NCBI GenBank assembly: GCA_006538405.1
Contig: BJKQ01000004.1
Span: forward strand, 2,976,001-3,040,000
DNA from: Hansfordia pulvinata
Lineage: Eukaryota > Ascomycota > Sordariomycetes > Xylariales
Direction: 5' to 3'
DNA length: 64,000 bases
A model generated the notes under the pieces. It was not told where the DNA came from. It searched no databases and saw only the letters and a list, made by a program, of their open reading frames with translations. Positions within the stretch are counted from its first letter, which is position 1, and each line of letters starts with the position of its first letter. The position numbers and the translations under genes are program-made. This document shows, piece by piece, positions 49,421-61,478 of this stretch.

Positions 49421-50676
49421 ACAAAGACAAGACGGGCCGGAGCCGATGGCGTAAAACTCAACGCCACTTCTCGGCCTTGTCCCAAAATTGCTCTTTACCT
49501 CGTCTCATTACTCTTTTTCTTTGGTCTCTTTTTTTTTTCTTTCTTCCAGTCGCTTTCTCTCCTGGTTGACTCTCGCGGGCGGTGGCGGAGAGGCGCGTGG
49601 TAAATTATCGTCTCACACACCACCCGGCCGCCGCCACCCACGTTCGCAAACATTCCGGCCCTCCGTCCATAAGCGGGATACGGCCCTTTTTTTTTTTCTA
49701 TTCTCCTCTCTTCCTGTTGATGCCGCTGATGGTTGTGAGGTGTGCGCAGCTGACGCAATGCGCGAGAGACACTCACCCACGTCCCACCCACACCCACACC
49801 CACACGCGTCCACACATACAGAAAAGCCAGGCCGCCGCAGCCGAAACAGGGTCTCGACGAGATGGGGGGAATATTATCGAAAGGGGGTTTCTCCTCCGCT
49901 TCCGGGGGCGGCGGCGGCGGCGGCGGCGGCGGCACGGCTAGCGCGGAGAACGGGGGACGGACCAGCCGACGTGCGTTGGATGATTCTCCAAGCCACACCC
50001 ACCACGAGACTCATCACGAGGGGGGAGCGCCGGGGGGGGTGAGTGGTTCTGTCTTGGTGTGTCTGATCTTCTTCTTCTCAACGCACGCGCGAGGCAACAT
50101 AACGTCACGCCTCCGCCCACCCCGAACCTCTCGAGAGGCAGGCTTGGTTGGGGATATGGCACATGGATATCGATAGGTAGGTATGGCATGGATGGGGTAT
50201 GATGAATGGAGATAGATATTTGGGGGTTAGAGGAGAGGAGAAGGGGGGGGGCCACCACGAATATGGAATATGGGTCCTACCGTTGATGAACTCTGTGGGG
50301 TAAAAGTACGAGTATCGTGAGCCACAGCGTGCAGGGCGGGTCCTCCACCCCCTCCACCCCCTCCACCTGGGAGCCGTTGGTCACCCGAGGCCAGACTGTT
50401 CGTCATTTTCCCTTGTCCCTCTTTCTTTCTTCCGGTTATTTGTCTGGTTCTTTTTCAGCCGTCTCGAACGGGGTCCGGGTCGACACCACCCGTTTCTCAC
50501 CTTGGGAGGGGGTCCCTGATAGCCGCATGCACCCCATAGCCCCCCCCATGTCTGTCCCATCTGCCACTGCCAATGCCACTATCTCGTCATCCCGGCAGAG
50601 AATGGGGTGTGACGCTGTGGCGAGTGGACGGACGTCACTCGGTGCCCTGGGTTGGGAGATGGGGGTTTGATGTCCA

Positions 50677-50678
<2 letters not shown>

Positions 50679-50739
<61 letters not shown>
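50679..50739. repeat. (GT)30 microsatellite
   Basis: Perfect GT array of about 60 bases, the longest dinucleotide array in the window. It creates false Val-Cys and His-Thr frames. Confidence 0.97.
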
Positions 50740-50740
<1 letters not shown>

Positions 50741-51229
50741 ATGGGCGGTTGCCTCCGGATGGCCTGCTTGTGGTCCGAGAGCCGCCCGCATCCCGGCAGT
50801 CTCTTGTCTATCTCTGGCATTGCGACTGCGACGTCGTGGCTCGCGGTTCGTGGTGGTGGTGGTGGTGGTGGTGGCAAGGTGCGTTCGTCGTCACACACAC
50901 CCACACGCACTTTTACCCGCAAGCACCGCTCTCATGACGGGGTCGTGACCCAAGCCACACCACCAAGACGCACTCGTCTATCCGTGCTCGTCGTCTCCCA
51001 TCTCTTCCTCGTTCGTGTCTAGTGTCCGCTCTTCGCCTTTGTCGTGTCGTGAAACAGGCAGAACCCGGGGCCGACAAGGACATGGCCCTGCTGCACGCCC
51101 GTCCGCATTCCGCATCATCTGCGAGCAGGTCAGGTCAGGTCAGGTGGGGAAGGGGGGGGCGGGCCAAGCGAGCGAGCGAACGGCTGCGGGTCGTCGGGTC
51201 GGGGCGGCGGGGTGGGGCGAGGCACCCTC

Positions 51230-51272
51230 TCCATCTCCATCTTCATCTCCATCTCCATCTCCATCTCCATAT
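51230..51272. repeat. (CATCTC)n hexanucleotide repeat
   Basis: About seven units with one CATCTT variant, 15 bases upstream of the CTG array. Confidence 0.9.
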
Positions 51273-51285
51273 CACGATAATAGCA

Positions 51286-51286
<1 letters not shown>

Positions 51287-51322
<36 letters not shown>
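51287..51322. repeat. (CTG)12 trinucleotide repeat
   Basis: Perfect CTG/TGC array of about 35 bases. Confidence 0.95.
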
Positions 51323-51509
51323 ATACCGAAACTCAGAGATACTCGTACTGATACTGCCCGCGAGGACCAACTAACCAGCACTTTGGAATACGCGCTATCG
51401 ATCATGGCGGGGGTCAGAGCGCAAAGCAGGAAGCAAGTCACCCCCATTGGCACCAGTCACCACCAGTGACGCAGGGATGTTGCCCGTCTGCCGGCCGATG
51501 GTACCACCT

Positions 51510-51535
51510 CCCCCCCCCCCCCCCCCCCCCCCCCC
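51510..51535. repeat. Poly-C run, 26 nt
   Basis: The longest homopolymer in the window, read directly. Its true length may differ because such runs are hard to sequence. Confidence 0.9.
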
Positions 51536-51601
51536 GAATCCCGCCGCTGATCGTCGCCAGACAGCAGCAGCCCACGCTCACTCTGCTCGTATGGGCGACG
51601 A

Positions 51602-51630
51602 CGGCAGGCAGGCAGGCAGGCAGGCAGGCA
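51602..51630. repeat. (GGCA)n tetranucleotide repeat
   Basis: About seven perfect GGCA units read directly. Confidence 0.9.
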
Positions 51631-54600
51631 GCCAGAGTGCCAGAGACGGGAGGCAAGTTAGCAGCTTACACCCCACACCCCATGGTACGGAGTAAATCTC
51701 TCTCTGGCTTCCCTGTCCTGGTCTCATTCATGGATCTTCCTCCTCCTCCTCCTCCTTGTCCTCCACCTCTGCTACGAGTACTGCTCTATCCCCAGGCGCA
51801 GAAAAAAGGGACGGGACGACGCGCTCGCTCGCGCCACCAGATCCCGCCCACTTTCCGTGCCGGGGGCCCTATCGTACGAGTAAACCACGAGTGCTCCGTA
51901 CTCGGACGGGCACTCGCGCACGGTGCTGCGGCGCGGCGGCGCGGCGCGCTCGTTAGCGCTGAACAGCACAGATAAACCCCGTGGCCATCCTTCACCGGAG
52001 TACCAAGTGAGCCTCTCTGTGTAGTTAGCACTCCCGCTTGTCAGCCTTGTCTTCTTGTGCTGTGTGCTTGTCAGTGCCCGTCTCCCCCATCGGTGACCCG
52101 TGCGGCGTGCGAGGGATCAAACGGCCCGTCGCGCTGTCTGACTGTCTATCTACACGTCTGCATGTCTGCACGTTTGTCTCGTCGCGGGACCGCGAATGAG
52201 GGAGGAGGCGGGCGGCACAGGCCGTGTGGGATGTAACAGGCTTTCCCCTCCTCTCTCCCTCTCTCTCTCTCTCATGTCGGAGACTCTCCTAAGTTGAAGG
52301 TGCAGACCGGCCAAGCGAGCAGAGACTCGCGTGGTCCCGTGTCTCTCTCCTCTTCTCCTCCCCTCGGCAAGGCAAGGCAAACGTCAGCTCGGCCGCTTCG
52401 GACGCCGTGTGCGCCTGACACAAGAACAGGCGGGCCACCTTGCCTTGCCTCGCCTCGCCTCGCCTCGCCTCGTCCCGCCTCGGCCACGTTCCCAGCGAAA
52501 GCCACCCTCTTCCGTTCCGCAAGAACCGTCCTTTGTTTTATTTTTTTCTTCCTTTTGTCTTGGTTGCTTCGATACTGTACTCGGCCGAATCCAGCGCCAA
52601 TCAATCTCTTGTCAAGAGAAACTCCACCCTCCCTCCCTCCCACACCCCTTGCGCAGGTACAAGGAGGTGAAGGTGGTACTCCGGAGTAAGTTCGTACGCG
52701 GGGTGCGTGACACTGCTCTGCTCTGCTCCTGGGTCCTGGAGCCCACCACCCACCCCTAAAGGATCATGGTGCTTACGGGGGCCAGATTGGGTGCGTCGGG
52801 GCACAGCCTGGGTTGTGCTGCTCTTGCGGCGTTTACGTTTTTAGGGGTCCTGGTAAAAAAGAAAGAAAAAAAAGACTTTCGTTGTTTGTTTGTTCTCCCG
52901 GCTTTGGCCCTCCGCCTCCTTCCACCCCTGGTCCCGCCCTCCCATCACGTCGGCGTCTCCGAGATTCTAGACGGGGCCGGCCGGCCCTCCCCCCTTCGGG
53001 CGCAGGGGGAAAAGGGTAAGATGGGTAGATTTGGCACCAACAGCTCGCCACGACGTGGGGTGGAGGAGGAGGAAGAGGAAGGAAGAGAACCCTCATCACC
53101 ACCAAAAACGAGTGAACACCTCACACACCTTGGGACGGACCGGGTCCCAAGGTGAGGGCCAGAGTGGGATGTCGCCCCCCGTTCATAGTCCCACGCCCCG
53201 CGGAATCCTGCTCTCCCAAGTGCTGATGTGGGATGGGAAAAGGGGACCCTGAAAATAGGACAGTACCGATCGGGGGAGGGCAAGGAAGCGATTCGCACTG
53301 CCTGTTTTCTTTTCTTTTCTTTTTTTGTTTCCTTTGAATTTTCTCTTCGCGTTTTTTAATCTTTCGTGTTGCGTTGCATGCCCTCTTCTTCATCGCTGTC
53401 CCACCCACACTCCCGTCGTTCGCCTCCCGTGGCATGCGAACGACGGGCTCGGCCTGATGCGGCGGAGGCGTGGCGGCGGGTTTTTTATTTTTTGGGTCTT
53501 CTTTATCTCTTGCGCGTAGCTGCCCGTGGGAGATGGCCACGAGGGTGATTCCTAATCAATAGACCGCACGCACGTACGGCAGGATGGCTCGTACGAGCAC
53601 GCGTCGAAGCACCAAGAAACTTGAGATTTTTTCTTTTTTTCTTTCTCCCCTCCCAAGAGTTGTTGCGCTCGCAGACCGCATGCATCCTTCGAGAAGCAGG
53701 CGTTCCTGTCACGCGGTGGCGGATGCGCCGGGGTTGACGAAAAGAAAAAAGCAAAGTGGCCCACAGCACACGTGGAAGCCGAAGCCGAAGAAGGGTCTTC
53801 TGTCTCCCCCCGTTCGCCGCCATGCGCCGAACCTCCAATCCGAGCCCGCCTTGCCTGCCGGCTCTGCCTGGCTGTCCCGGGCCCCGAGGAGGCGTTCGTC
53901 AGTCGGTAAGTCAGCGGTCGCGAGATGCAGGCAAGGTACCGCAGGTAAGGAGGCAGGGGCTTTCGCCGGCTGGCACCATGCCGCAAGCACGCACGCACGC
54001 GCCGAGGCGCACGCAGCCCGGTGCCCCAAAGACACGAGAGACCCATCTCATCTCTCGAAGAGTCTGGACTGCGATAATAAGGGGTGACTTGGTTGGTTCG
54101 TCCTCCAGTTGGTTGTCTTGGCATGGGCATGGCATCTTGGGGCCGGTGTCCGCAGGGGGGTGGGATCTCGACCGCGCCTCCACACGGACAGGGCTGAAGC
54201 GCGACTGTGCTCACTCACCTCCCCGCCGCCGCCGCCGCCGCCGCAGGCCATTTGGCAGTTTGGCGTCTGGCATCTGCTCTCTCCACGGGTCCGCGGGGTC
54301 TCGGCCTCTGCTGTCGCCGAGAGAAGGCGGCCTCTGGGACTTTACGGATAGTCGGCTGAAGGGGGGTTGGTCTGTCTGTCTGTCTGCTTCATCTCCGGCA
54401 AGCCGGGGGGTGTGGCAGGGTCTTTTTTTCCTGTTGATTGGTTCCTCATTCTTGATTCGGGATGCGGCATGAACACCCTCCTCTAAGGTGGGGACGCCCG
54501 TCATCTTGGGACCACAGGGTGGTGAGGTCACCTGAGGTTACAGCCGAGCCGTCGAGCTCTGGCCTGGATTGCTGCTGGCCACTGTCCGTTTCAACATGCA

Positions 54601-55263
54601 AACTGAGAGAGGCAAGCGAGTGCGAAGGTGGGAGAAAGTCGTGGGACGGTGGTCAGTCAGCCTTGTTTGCTCCGTTTTTTTGGTACTTTCTTACTTCTTA
54701 CCTCCTTCCCGTCCGCTTTCCCCACTGTCTTCCGTCGTCGGAGACTATTTTGCAAATAACGGAGACAGGAAACCTTGGTGAATCCTTCGTGTCAGCCCTG
54801 TCGGGTCGGAAGCAGAAAGGGTTGTACTCGCACTACGAGACGAGTATCCGTACGGGGCCACGGAACGGAGTACGGAACGGAGTTCGGAAGTATCGCGTCG
54901 CATCGTCGCGTCCAGTAACCCCCGTCACATCAACACCACCACCACCACCAACACCGCCGCAAGGGTCCGTTCGGTCCAGGGAAGCGGCGCGGGCCTCGCG
55001 GATGCCTGTGCGTCCCGTTCCAGGGGGGGAATCGGATTCCGCGATGGTCCTGGCCCTGCACTCTTTTGTTTCCGCACTCTGCTCAGCCCTGTCTGGGTCT
55101 GTGCTCCGGCGGCAGGCAGGGGGAAGCAGAAGTCAATTGCAAGCAGCCTTTTGTTGTTTTTCGGGTTGGCCGGAGGAGCTCCATCCCGGCAGACCATCGG
55201 AAACCCTTGGGTACTATTTTTTCCTTTCTTTTCGGTCCCCCTTCTTCCATTTGCTTGCCTGGC

Positions 55264-55281
55264 TTTTTTTTTTTTTTTTTT
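55264..55281. repeat. Poly-T run, 18 nt
   Basis: Perfect T homopolymer, followed 13 bases later by a TACGAGTA element. Confidence 0.95.
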
Positions 55282-56840
55282 GGCTTGTACGCGTACGAGT
55301 ACTATCCGTAGAGTGCGAGCAGCTATTCGGCGCAGGAAGGGAAGGGGATTGGCGCCGCTGGCCCAACCAAGAATAGCAACCCTCACTCACCGCGGTGTTT
55401 GTGTGTTAGGTACCTAATGTGATACGGGTGGGCCTACAAACGCCGAAGGGGGACGGAGGAAGCCGCGGGACGGAGCGACGGCCTCTACCGTATCACCACC
55501 TACGGAGCAATCAATACTCGTCTCCTAACGCGTTCGAGGATCTTTCGCTAGCCGGGTCGCTAGTAGGTGGGAATGACACGACGACGGGCCGCACGAGTAC
55601 GCACGTCTCCCGACTCTACAGAGTACAGGAATTGCCCCGATCCCATCAAGCTATTCCGTACGAGTAAAGCTTGTTGGCATTGGCGCTGATGCTGGTGTTG
55701 TTGGTGACAATGGCCCTTGTCCTTAGCGATGGGCCAAAAGGGAAAGCTAACGTTAGCCGCCGCCGCCTGCATGACCGCTGAAGATCCGCTATTCCTCACT
55801 ACCAACGGTCTAATCAATGAGACGACCATCATAATCATCGTCAGCATCGATAGCAGCAGCAGCATCATCATCATTATCATCATCATCATCACGAGGAAGG
55901 TGGTCACGCTGCACACCAGGCTCGGCTCCGGGCTTCGGACGAGGCTGCTGTAACGTACGAGTACTCAAACCCTGCAGAGCACCTAACGAGTAGAGCACTC
56001 TCGTACGGACGGACGGTCGTGATCTGGTTGCGATCGCCTCGGGCCCGATCGTGGACGACAGCGAGCGAGCGAGCGAGCGTGCAGCAGCCCCATCTCAATA
56101 CATACCTAACCTTACATTCAAAGTACGATAAGCGACCTCACCTCACGACAATCCTTGCCTTCGCCACCTCTACGGAGTACGGGTACTCGTACGAATCTGG
56201 CTCTCGCCGGGCGGCGCTCCTGGGGCAATCTCACAGCTGCAGGGCAGGGTCCTGTTGAAACGCCGGCCATGACAGCTGGCCCACCATCACCTACGAGTAC
56301 CTTGCATACTCCGTATGCCTTCAGGTGTACATAGGTACCTTACCTGTACGGGTATATAGGTCTGTGCCGTCTCACGTGACTCTCCTTCTCTTTTCTTGCT
56401 ATATCTCGCTCTCGGCCGTGCCTGCCGTGTCAACGAGTCCCTGCCTTGGGTAAGGTAAGGTAATAAGTACCTAATCTACTCGTAGGCAAGTACGGACACT
56501 CGTGCATTTTCTCCTTCCCGTATCCCAGCATCACCAGGCACAAATGGAAGAGATGAGCGCAGCCCGGGTTCGACGGTTCTTCGTTAGCGGGCTGCGGGCG
56601 CGAGATGGATCCACGGATGGATCCTCAGCAGCCGTGCCCATTGGCCTGCGGTACGATGCTACGATGCCAAAGACAGGGAGGCACACGCTTGGAAGAGGCA
56701 CCGTTCCGCACTCTTCTCCCCCCATCCCATCGTTGGGTGGGCGTACCTTTTGGCATCTCGTACGGCTTGGTGTCGATGGGGCACCACGTGGTCACCGGTG
56801 GGCATTGCTTCTGCTGCCGTCGCCGCCGCCTACGCGTACT

Positions 56841-56861
56841 ACGAGTACTCTGAGTACTCGT
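56841..56861. repeat. Hairpin-forming inverted repeat of the TACGAGTA family
   Basis: Arms ACGAGTACT and AGTACTCGT are exact reverse complements separated by CTG. TACGAGTA starts at 56840 and TACTCGTA at 56855. Confidence 0.95.
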
Positions 56862-57307
56862 ACGAGATGCCCACGATGCGGAGTACCAACTGCAGGTGTC
56901 TACGGATACTCGTACAAAAACCCCCAGCCCACGCTAGCCAGCTTACGATACTTTCCCCAAGCTCCAGCAAATCTGCCCTCGGACGGGGTTGGCGATGCAG
57001 GTAGATCCGTTTTCGTCCAGAGCCCCGTTGAGCCCATCCCCGTGTTCCCCATACTTAGACTCATCAAGCCTTGGAGCTAACCGGAAGGCAGAACAAGGCA
57101 CAACAAGCCAGGGCAAGGTGGGCAACAAGCCGCCTATCAGCCAGCCAGCCGTACGGGTGTCATCATGATGCATGCTTGCTTGCTTGCTTGCTGGGCCCCT
57201 GGCATTTTCCCAGAGAGAGATTGCCGAGAGTCGTTGTGCTTTGCGCGCAGAAGGGGGGGTTGGGGAGGCCGGAAGCGTGATAGCTCTCGACGATGACAAT
57301 TGCTTCG

Positions 57308-57324
57308 CCCCCCCCCCCCCCCCC
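57308..57324. repeat. Poly-C run, 17 nt
   Basis: Perfect C homopolymer read directly. Confidence 0.95.
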
Positions 57325-58359
57325 GCTCCCCCTCTCCGGGGTTTGAGTTGGGTTCTAGTTAGCTGGTAGGCGAAGCGGCCACTTACAAAAATTCCCTCTC
57401 GCGCCGCTTGGCTCAGCTCAGCCGCCTACCGGTAGCCTGCCACTCATTGGCCGGCGCTGGCTCCGTGATATAGGGTCTTATCAGGGGGTTTTATTGTCAT
57501 ATAGTCCCGGGACCTGGTATTACCACCCTTCCATACGAGCAGTACCGGTTCTGGTCACGATGGCCGCCCCATCTTACGCCATTGTGAGACCGGCTCATCT
57601 ACTAGCCTGCCCTGCCAGCTCCCAGTTGCCATCCATCGCCATCGTCGTGACCAGGGGAGCTTCCCCAAGCCTTACGGACACAGGGCCCCAGCCTTGCGAT
57701 GCAAAAACCCCGGTCCACTCTGTAGGCGAAGGGGGGCGGAAAAGGTATCCCGTGAGACAATAGCCCATGCCCAGCACCGACAAGATTCGCGACAAGACTC
57801 TCGGCACTCGGCCCCCCACCACCACCACCACCACCGGCGCTGCCAAGATGGAGCCCTTTTGCCGAGTATTGTTCCGCAATAGGGACCTCCTCTTAGCTTC
57901 ATGGGCGGCGCTCGCTATCCCCGGATCAAACCACCTGCGTTAGTTAGTCTGTGGCTTAGAGGGCCTGGGGGAGGGGAGGGAGTGTTCGTCCTGGAACCGA
58001 ACGATCGGATACTTTGATCGCTTCCCACCGATTCCCCAAGGCGGGCACTTCTGCACGCGACGGCGGACATGGCCCCCAAAAAGCTCCCTGTCGAGGCCTT
58101 CTTGGCCCCGAAAGAGCGCGCCCACCGTCCAGTCTTGCCGGCTTCCGTCCACGTACACACAAGCCGCCCCGATGGACGAGGAGAGAAACAAGGGGGCAGT
58201 GAGGTGTCACGAGCCGGACGGCTCGTACCGCGACGGCGCCAGCGCAGTGGTAACTCGTCTCCATGCCAGATCCGACGCCCGGGGGGAATGGGGAGGGGGG
58301 TTGAGAACACGACCCTGGCTGCTTACCGGCGTTTGCCCGCGGCCATCGAAGGCTTCCAG

Positions 58360-58371
58360 CCCCCCCCCCCC
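58360..58371. repeat. Poly-C run, 12 nt
   Basis: Perfect C homopolymer, about 80 bases before a 16-nt poly-G run. Confidence 0.95.
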
Positions 58372-58451
58372 GCTCCCCCGAAGAAGAAGCACCACCACGA
58401 CTGATATCATGACGCGCCGCCCAGGCTTTGAGGCTTGCTCGAGGCAGGAAA

Positions 58452-58467
58452 GGGGGGGGGGGGGGGG
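58452..58467. repeat. Poly-G run, 16 nt
   Basis: Perfect G homopolymer. With the C12 run at 58360 it forms a C-run/G-run pair that could base-pair intramolecularly. Confidence 0.95.
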
Positions 58468-59084
58468 TTTCCTTCCCGGCTTGATAAGAGGTTTTGCCTA
58501 TGCTAGGCCGGGAAGGTCACGAGTAGGCGCTTCCGCCCGCAAGGGGGCCGGCCAGTCACTCTGGCTTGGTTGCTTTTACTTGAGACGAGGGGGTCATTCA
58601 ATTCGGCGTTCTGCGTTCCTCGTCCAGTAGGGGGAGGGCACTTTGAAGAAGTCTTGAGAGGTGCAATCTTGGCAAGCTGGTATTGGGGGCACGATGGTAG
58701 TCCTCGAGGGACAGTGACTGCCCTGTCTCGCTCTCCTTTTCTCGCTGGAATCTATTCATTCAGACGAGGCAGTATATACCCCGCGCATTGTCTTGATCAA
58801 GGAGATGCAGAGATTCGTGTGTAAGCCAGGTAGCAATGGCTCAGTGTTGCAGTCCCGAGGCGGCGGGGTTCCATCGGCCTGGCATGATGAGTATGAGTGG
58901 TGCATTGCATTCAGGGGAAGCAAGCATGTATCGGCTTCCGGTTGCTCCTCGAGCATGACGTCTGGCAGCCCCAGGTCGCCCCGTCCGTCCTTGTCTTGCA
59001 CACGCACACACGCACGCAAGCCGGACCTCTGTATCTCGTCCGTCCACCCCGGGCGGCCTCAGCGGCAGGGGGGCCAGCAAGTCT

Positions 59085-59117
59085 AGGTCGAGGTCGAGGT
59101 CGAGGTCGAGATCGAGG
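59085..59117. repeat. (GAGGTC)n hexanucleotide repeat
   Basis: Four to five units, one altered to GAGATC. Confidence 0.9.
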
Positions 59118-60412
59118 TGGTATCGCAGCTGGAGCCGCAGATAAACCCCCCCCTTCCCCCGGTCTCCCATTGGCCTCCCCCGCACCTGGTCCTGCAGCAG
59201 GCTCGCTCTCGTTGCGACCCTTCGCTTGCATGCACAGCATACCTGCTTTGACGATACATCCCGGGAAACGGGCCGGAAAACCAAGCAGCCGGAGGAGAAG
59301 GAAAGGGCCGAGAGAGATGGAGGTAGGGGAGTGCAGGATATCTCTGCGCCTTTGCGCGCACGAGTACTCGTACCTGACTCTCAGATGGCCATTACCAGCC
59401 CAGTGGGACGGGCCTCACGTCTTACGTGGCTCTGGCGATCCCCCTCCCCGTCCTCTCCCCTGTCTGCCTGCCTGCAGCGTAGTAAGGCAGGCAGCGGATT
59501 TCGCAAGCAGGAGGGCACGGTTTTCTGGGGGGTAAGAGGGACGTGGGCTCGCTCGGCCTCTCGTCTTTGCCTGGTCCCCCGGTTGTTTGTTGCCGCCGTC
59601 GGGGTAGACAATACGCGGGCGTTGGCCTCACATACTTACACATCTGTGCACAGCGGGCGGGGGAAGACTACGGGCCTGACCTACCAACCAACACCAACCG
59701 CTCGCTGCACCCAGAAGGCCGAGATATGCGAGGTATGCGATTGGAAGGCGCCTCTGCGGTCCCCGATAGGCCGGCGGCCCTCGACGGGTACAATCTGCGC
59801 GGCGCTTGAAGAGACTCACGATCTCGTCGCTTGCCTGCGTTTACTCTGCTTGGACAGGGACATCTCATCCCAGGAGAGGGATGAGACCACAGGGCCACGA
59901 CGGTAGGTAGAGAGAGGCTCGCCGGCAACTGGCAAAGCCGGGCTGTGGCAGAAAAGGCCGCTCTACTCGTACGCAAACAAAAACCGTATATTGCCGCCAG
60001 CAACAGTCGAGGTCTCCATGGTGATGCTAGGCACTCGTACATACACCGAATGGTCGCACTACAGGCAGTCTCTTTCTTCACGTCGCATGCAGCCGCGCCA
60101 GTATTGGTGTTGTCTTTTTTCCCTTTCTCTTTATTTCCCCCTCCTCTTTCGTTCTGTAGACGACTATCGACGAGGCGCATGTCGCGTGGCACAAAGAAAC
60201 CTCATCATCATCCCTTTTCGGGTCCGTTCTGGATCCTGGGGGAAGGGGAGGGCAGAGAGGGGAGAGCTGGAAGGGGGAGGGCGCCCATTGGGGAATTTCC
60301 TCCTCACTCGCCCCGGGCGATTGGTCTAGAACACGCAAGGGACGCACTCGGGAAGCCCAGAACCCCCCGAGCGGCCTCACATTGCAACGCAACTTCAGCC
60401 CCCGAGTCTTGA

Positions 60413-60444
60413 GAAGAAGAAGAAGAAGAAGAAGAAGAAGAAGA
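60413..60444. repeat. (GAA)n trinucleotide repeat
   Basis: About ten perfect GAA units read directly. Confidence 0.95.
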
Positions 60445-61478
60445 AAGACAAGAAATCAAAACAACAACTAAAATGGCTCCATTGGTGTGGCCTCAGAACC
60501 CTTCGTGGCGCCAAGGTCGCTGGCTCTCTCTCCCCAATGCCCCCAGGAAGAGAGAGAGAGAGACAGTCACAAAAAGAATAATAACAAGGACGAGAGAGAG
60601 AGACGGCGCATCGGAGCAGGACTGCGACTCCGACTGTGCGGAAACCTGCGCCACGGAAACGCCAAGGCACCAAAAGACCTTTGTGGAGACGAATGAGTGT
60701 GCGAGGGAATATACTCGGTAATTCCTTAACTCGCAAGGGACAGGGCTGGGCCAAGTCTGCGACTCGATATCGGGGTCGGTCGTCCTCCCGCCAGCGCCAG
60801 CGGTGGCTGACCCAAGGTGCAGCAAGGGTCTGGACCCTGCGGCTGATGGTGCGGGCGGTGCGTGCAGGCGTCTGGGCAGGACACTTCTTTTCGAGAACCT
60901 ACGCCGACTGAACGGACAGCGGGCCACCGGACGAGGGCCATTCCCCAAGTCGGCGCGCCGCGTGGGTCGGTGGCCCTGCCCCGCCGCGGTGGTGCGTGGC
61001 GGAGGCGGCGACGCCGTCGGGAATGTTCCAGAGTCGCGCGTCACACGCAGACAGACAGCACGGCAGCAGAGACGCCCTGCTCGCTGCTTGCTGCTTGCTT
61101 TTTTTGGTCACCAGTCCACCGGCGCGCAGAATCACGTGTTGTGGCGTGATGGCCCCTTCCTCTCTCGCCCTTTTCCCCCCAAAGAACAAACGATACTCTC
61201 CCCGCCGGCGTCGCCGCCCGACGACGGACCCTGGATGTCTTCGGGGTCCTTCTTTTTCTTTTCTTTTTCCTTCTTGGGGGGGTGAGTTTCCTTTTGTTCC
61301 TGGATGGACAGACGAACGAACCTGTCTCACAGGGCTCGCGGCTGAAGAAGTCTAGATCTCGAGGTGACACGCTCGCCCGGGGCCGAGGGCAAGATGAGAG
61401 AACCTGTCTTGGTCCGCGTGGGGGGGAGGGGAGGGGGGCCATGATGCTTGCAGCACAGCCAGCCACGGTCCGCGACTA

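Larger units (their letters stand above)
40955..61478. other. Gene-poor region 2 (20.5 kb)
   Basis: No supported gene was found on either strand. Open frames are many but short, rich in Arg, Pro, Ser or repeat-derived residues, overlap each other in several frames and lack domains. The region carries about 27 TACGAGTA/TACTCGTA copies, six poly-C or poly-G runs of 12 or more, a GT array, GA arrays and many three- to six-base repeats. I see no transposase, reverse transcriptase, long terminal repeat or long inverted repeat that would mark a known mobile element. The first few hundred bases are the promoter and leader of the Ecl1-type gene. Confidence 0.6.

Noticed and set aside
27071..61478. 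Gene-poor region as a RIP-mutated transposon graveyard
   Set aside because: The sequence is GC-rich, not TA-rich, and has no transposase or reverse transcriptase remnants or long terminal repeats that I can see.
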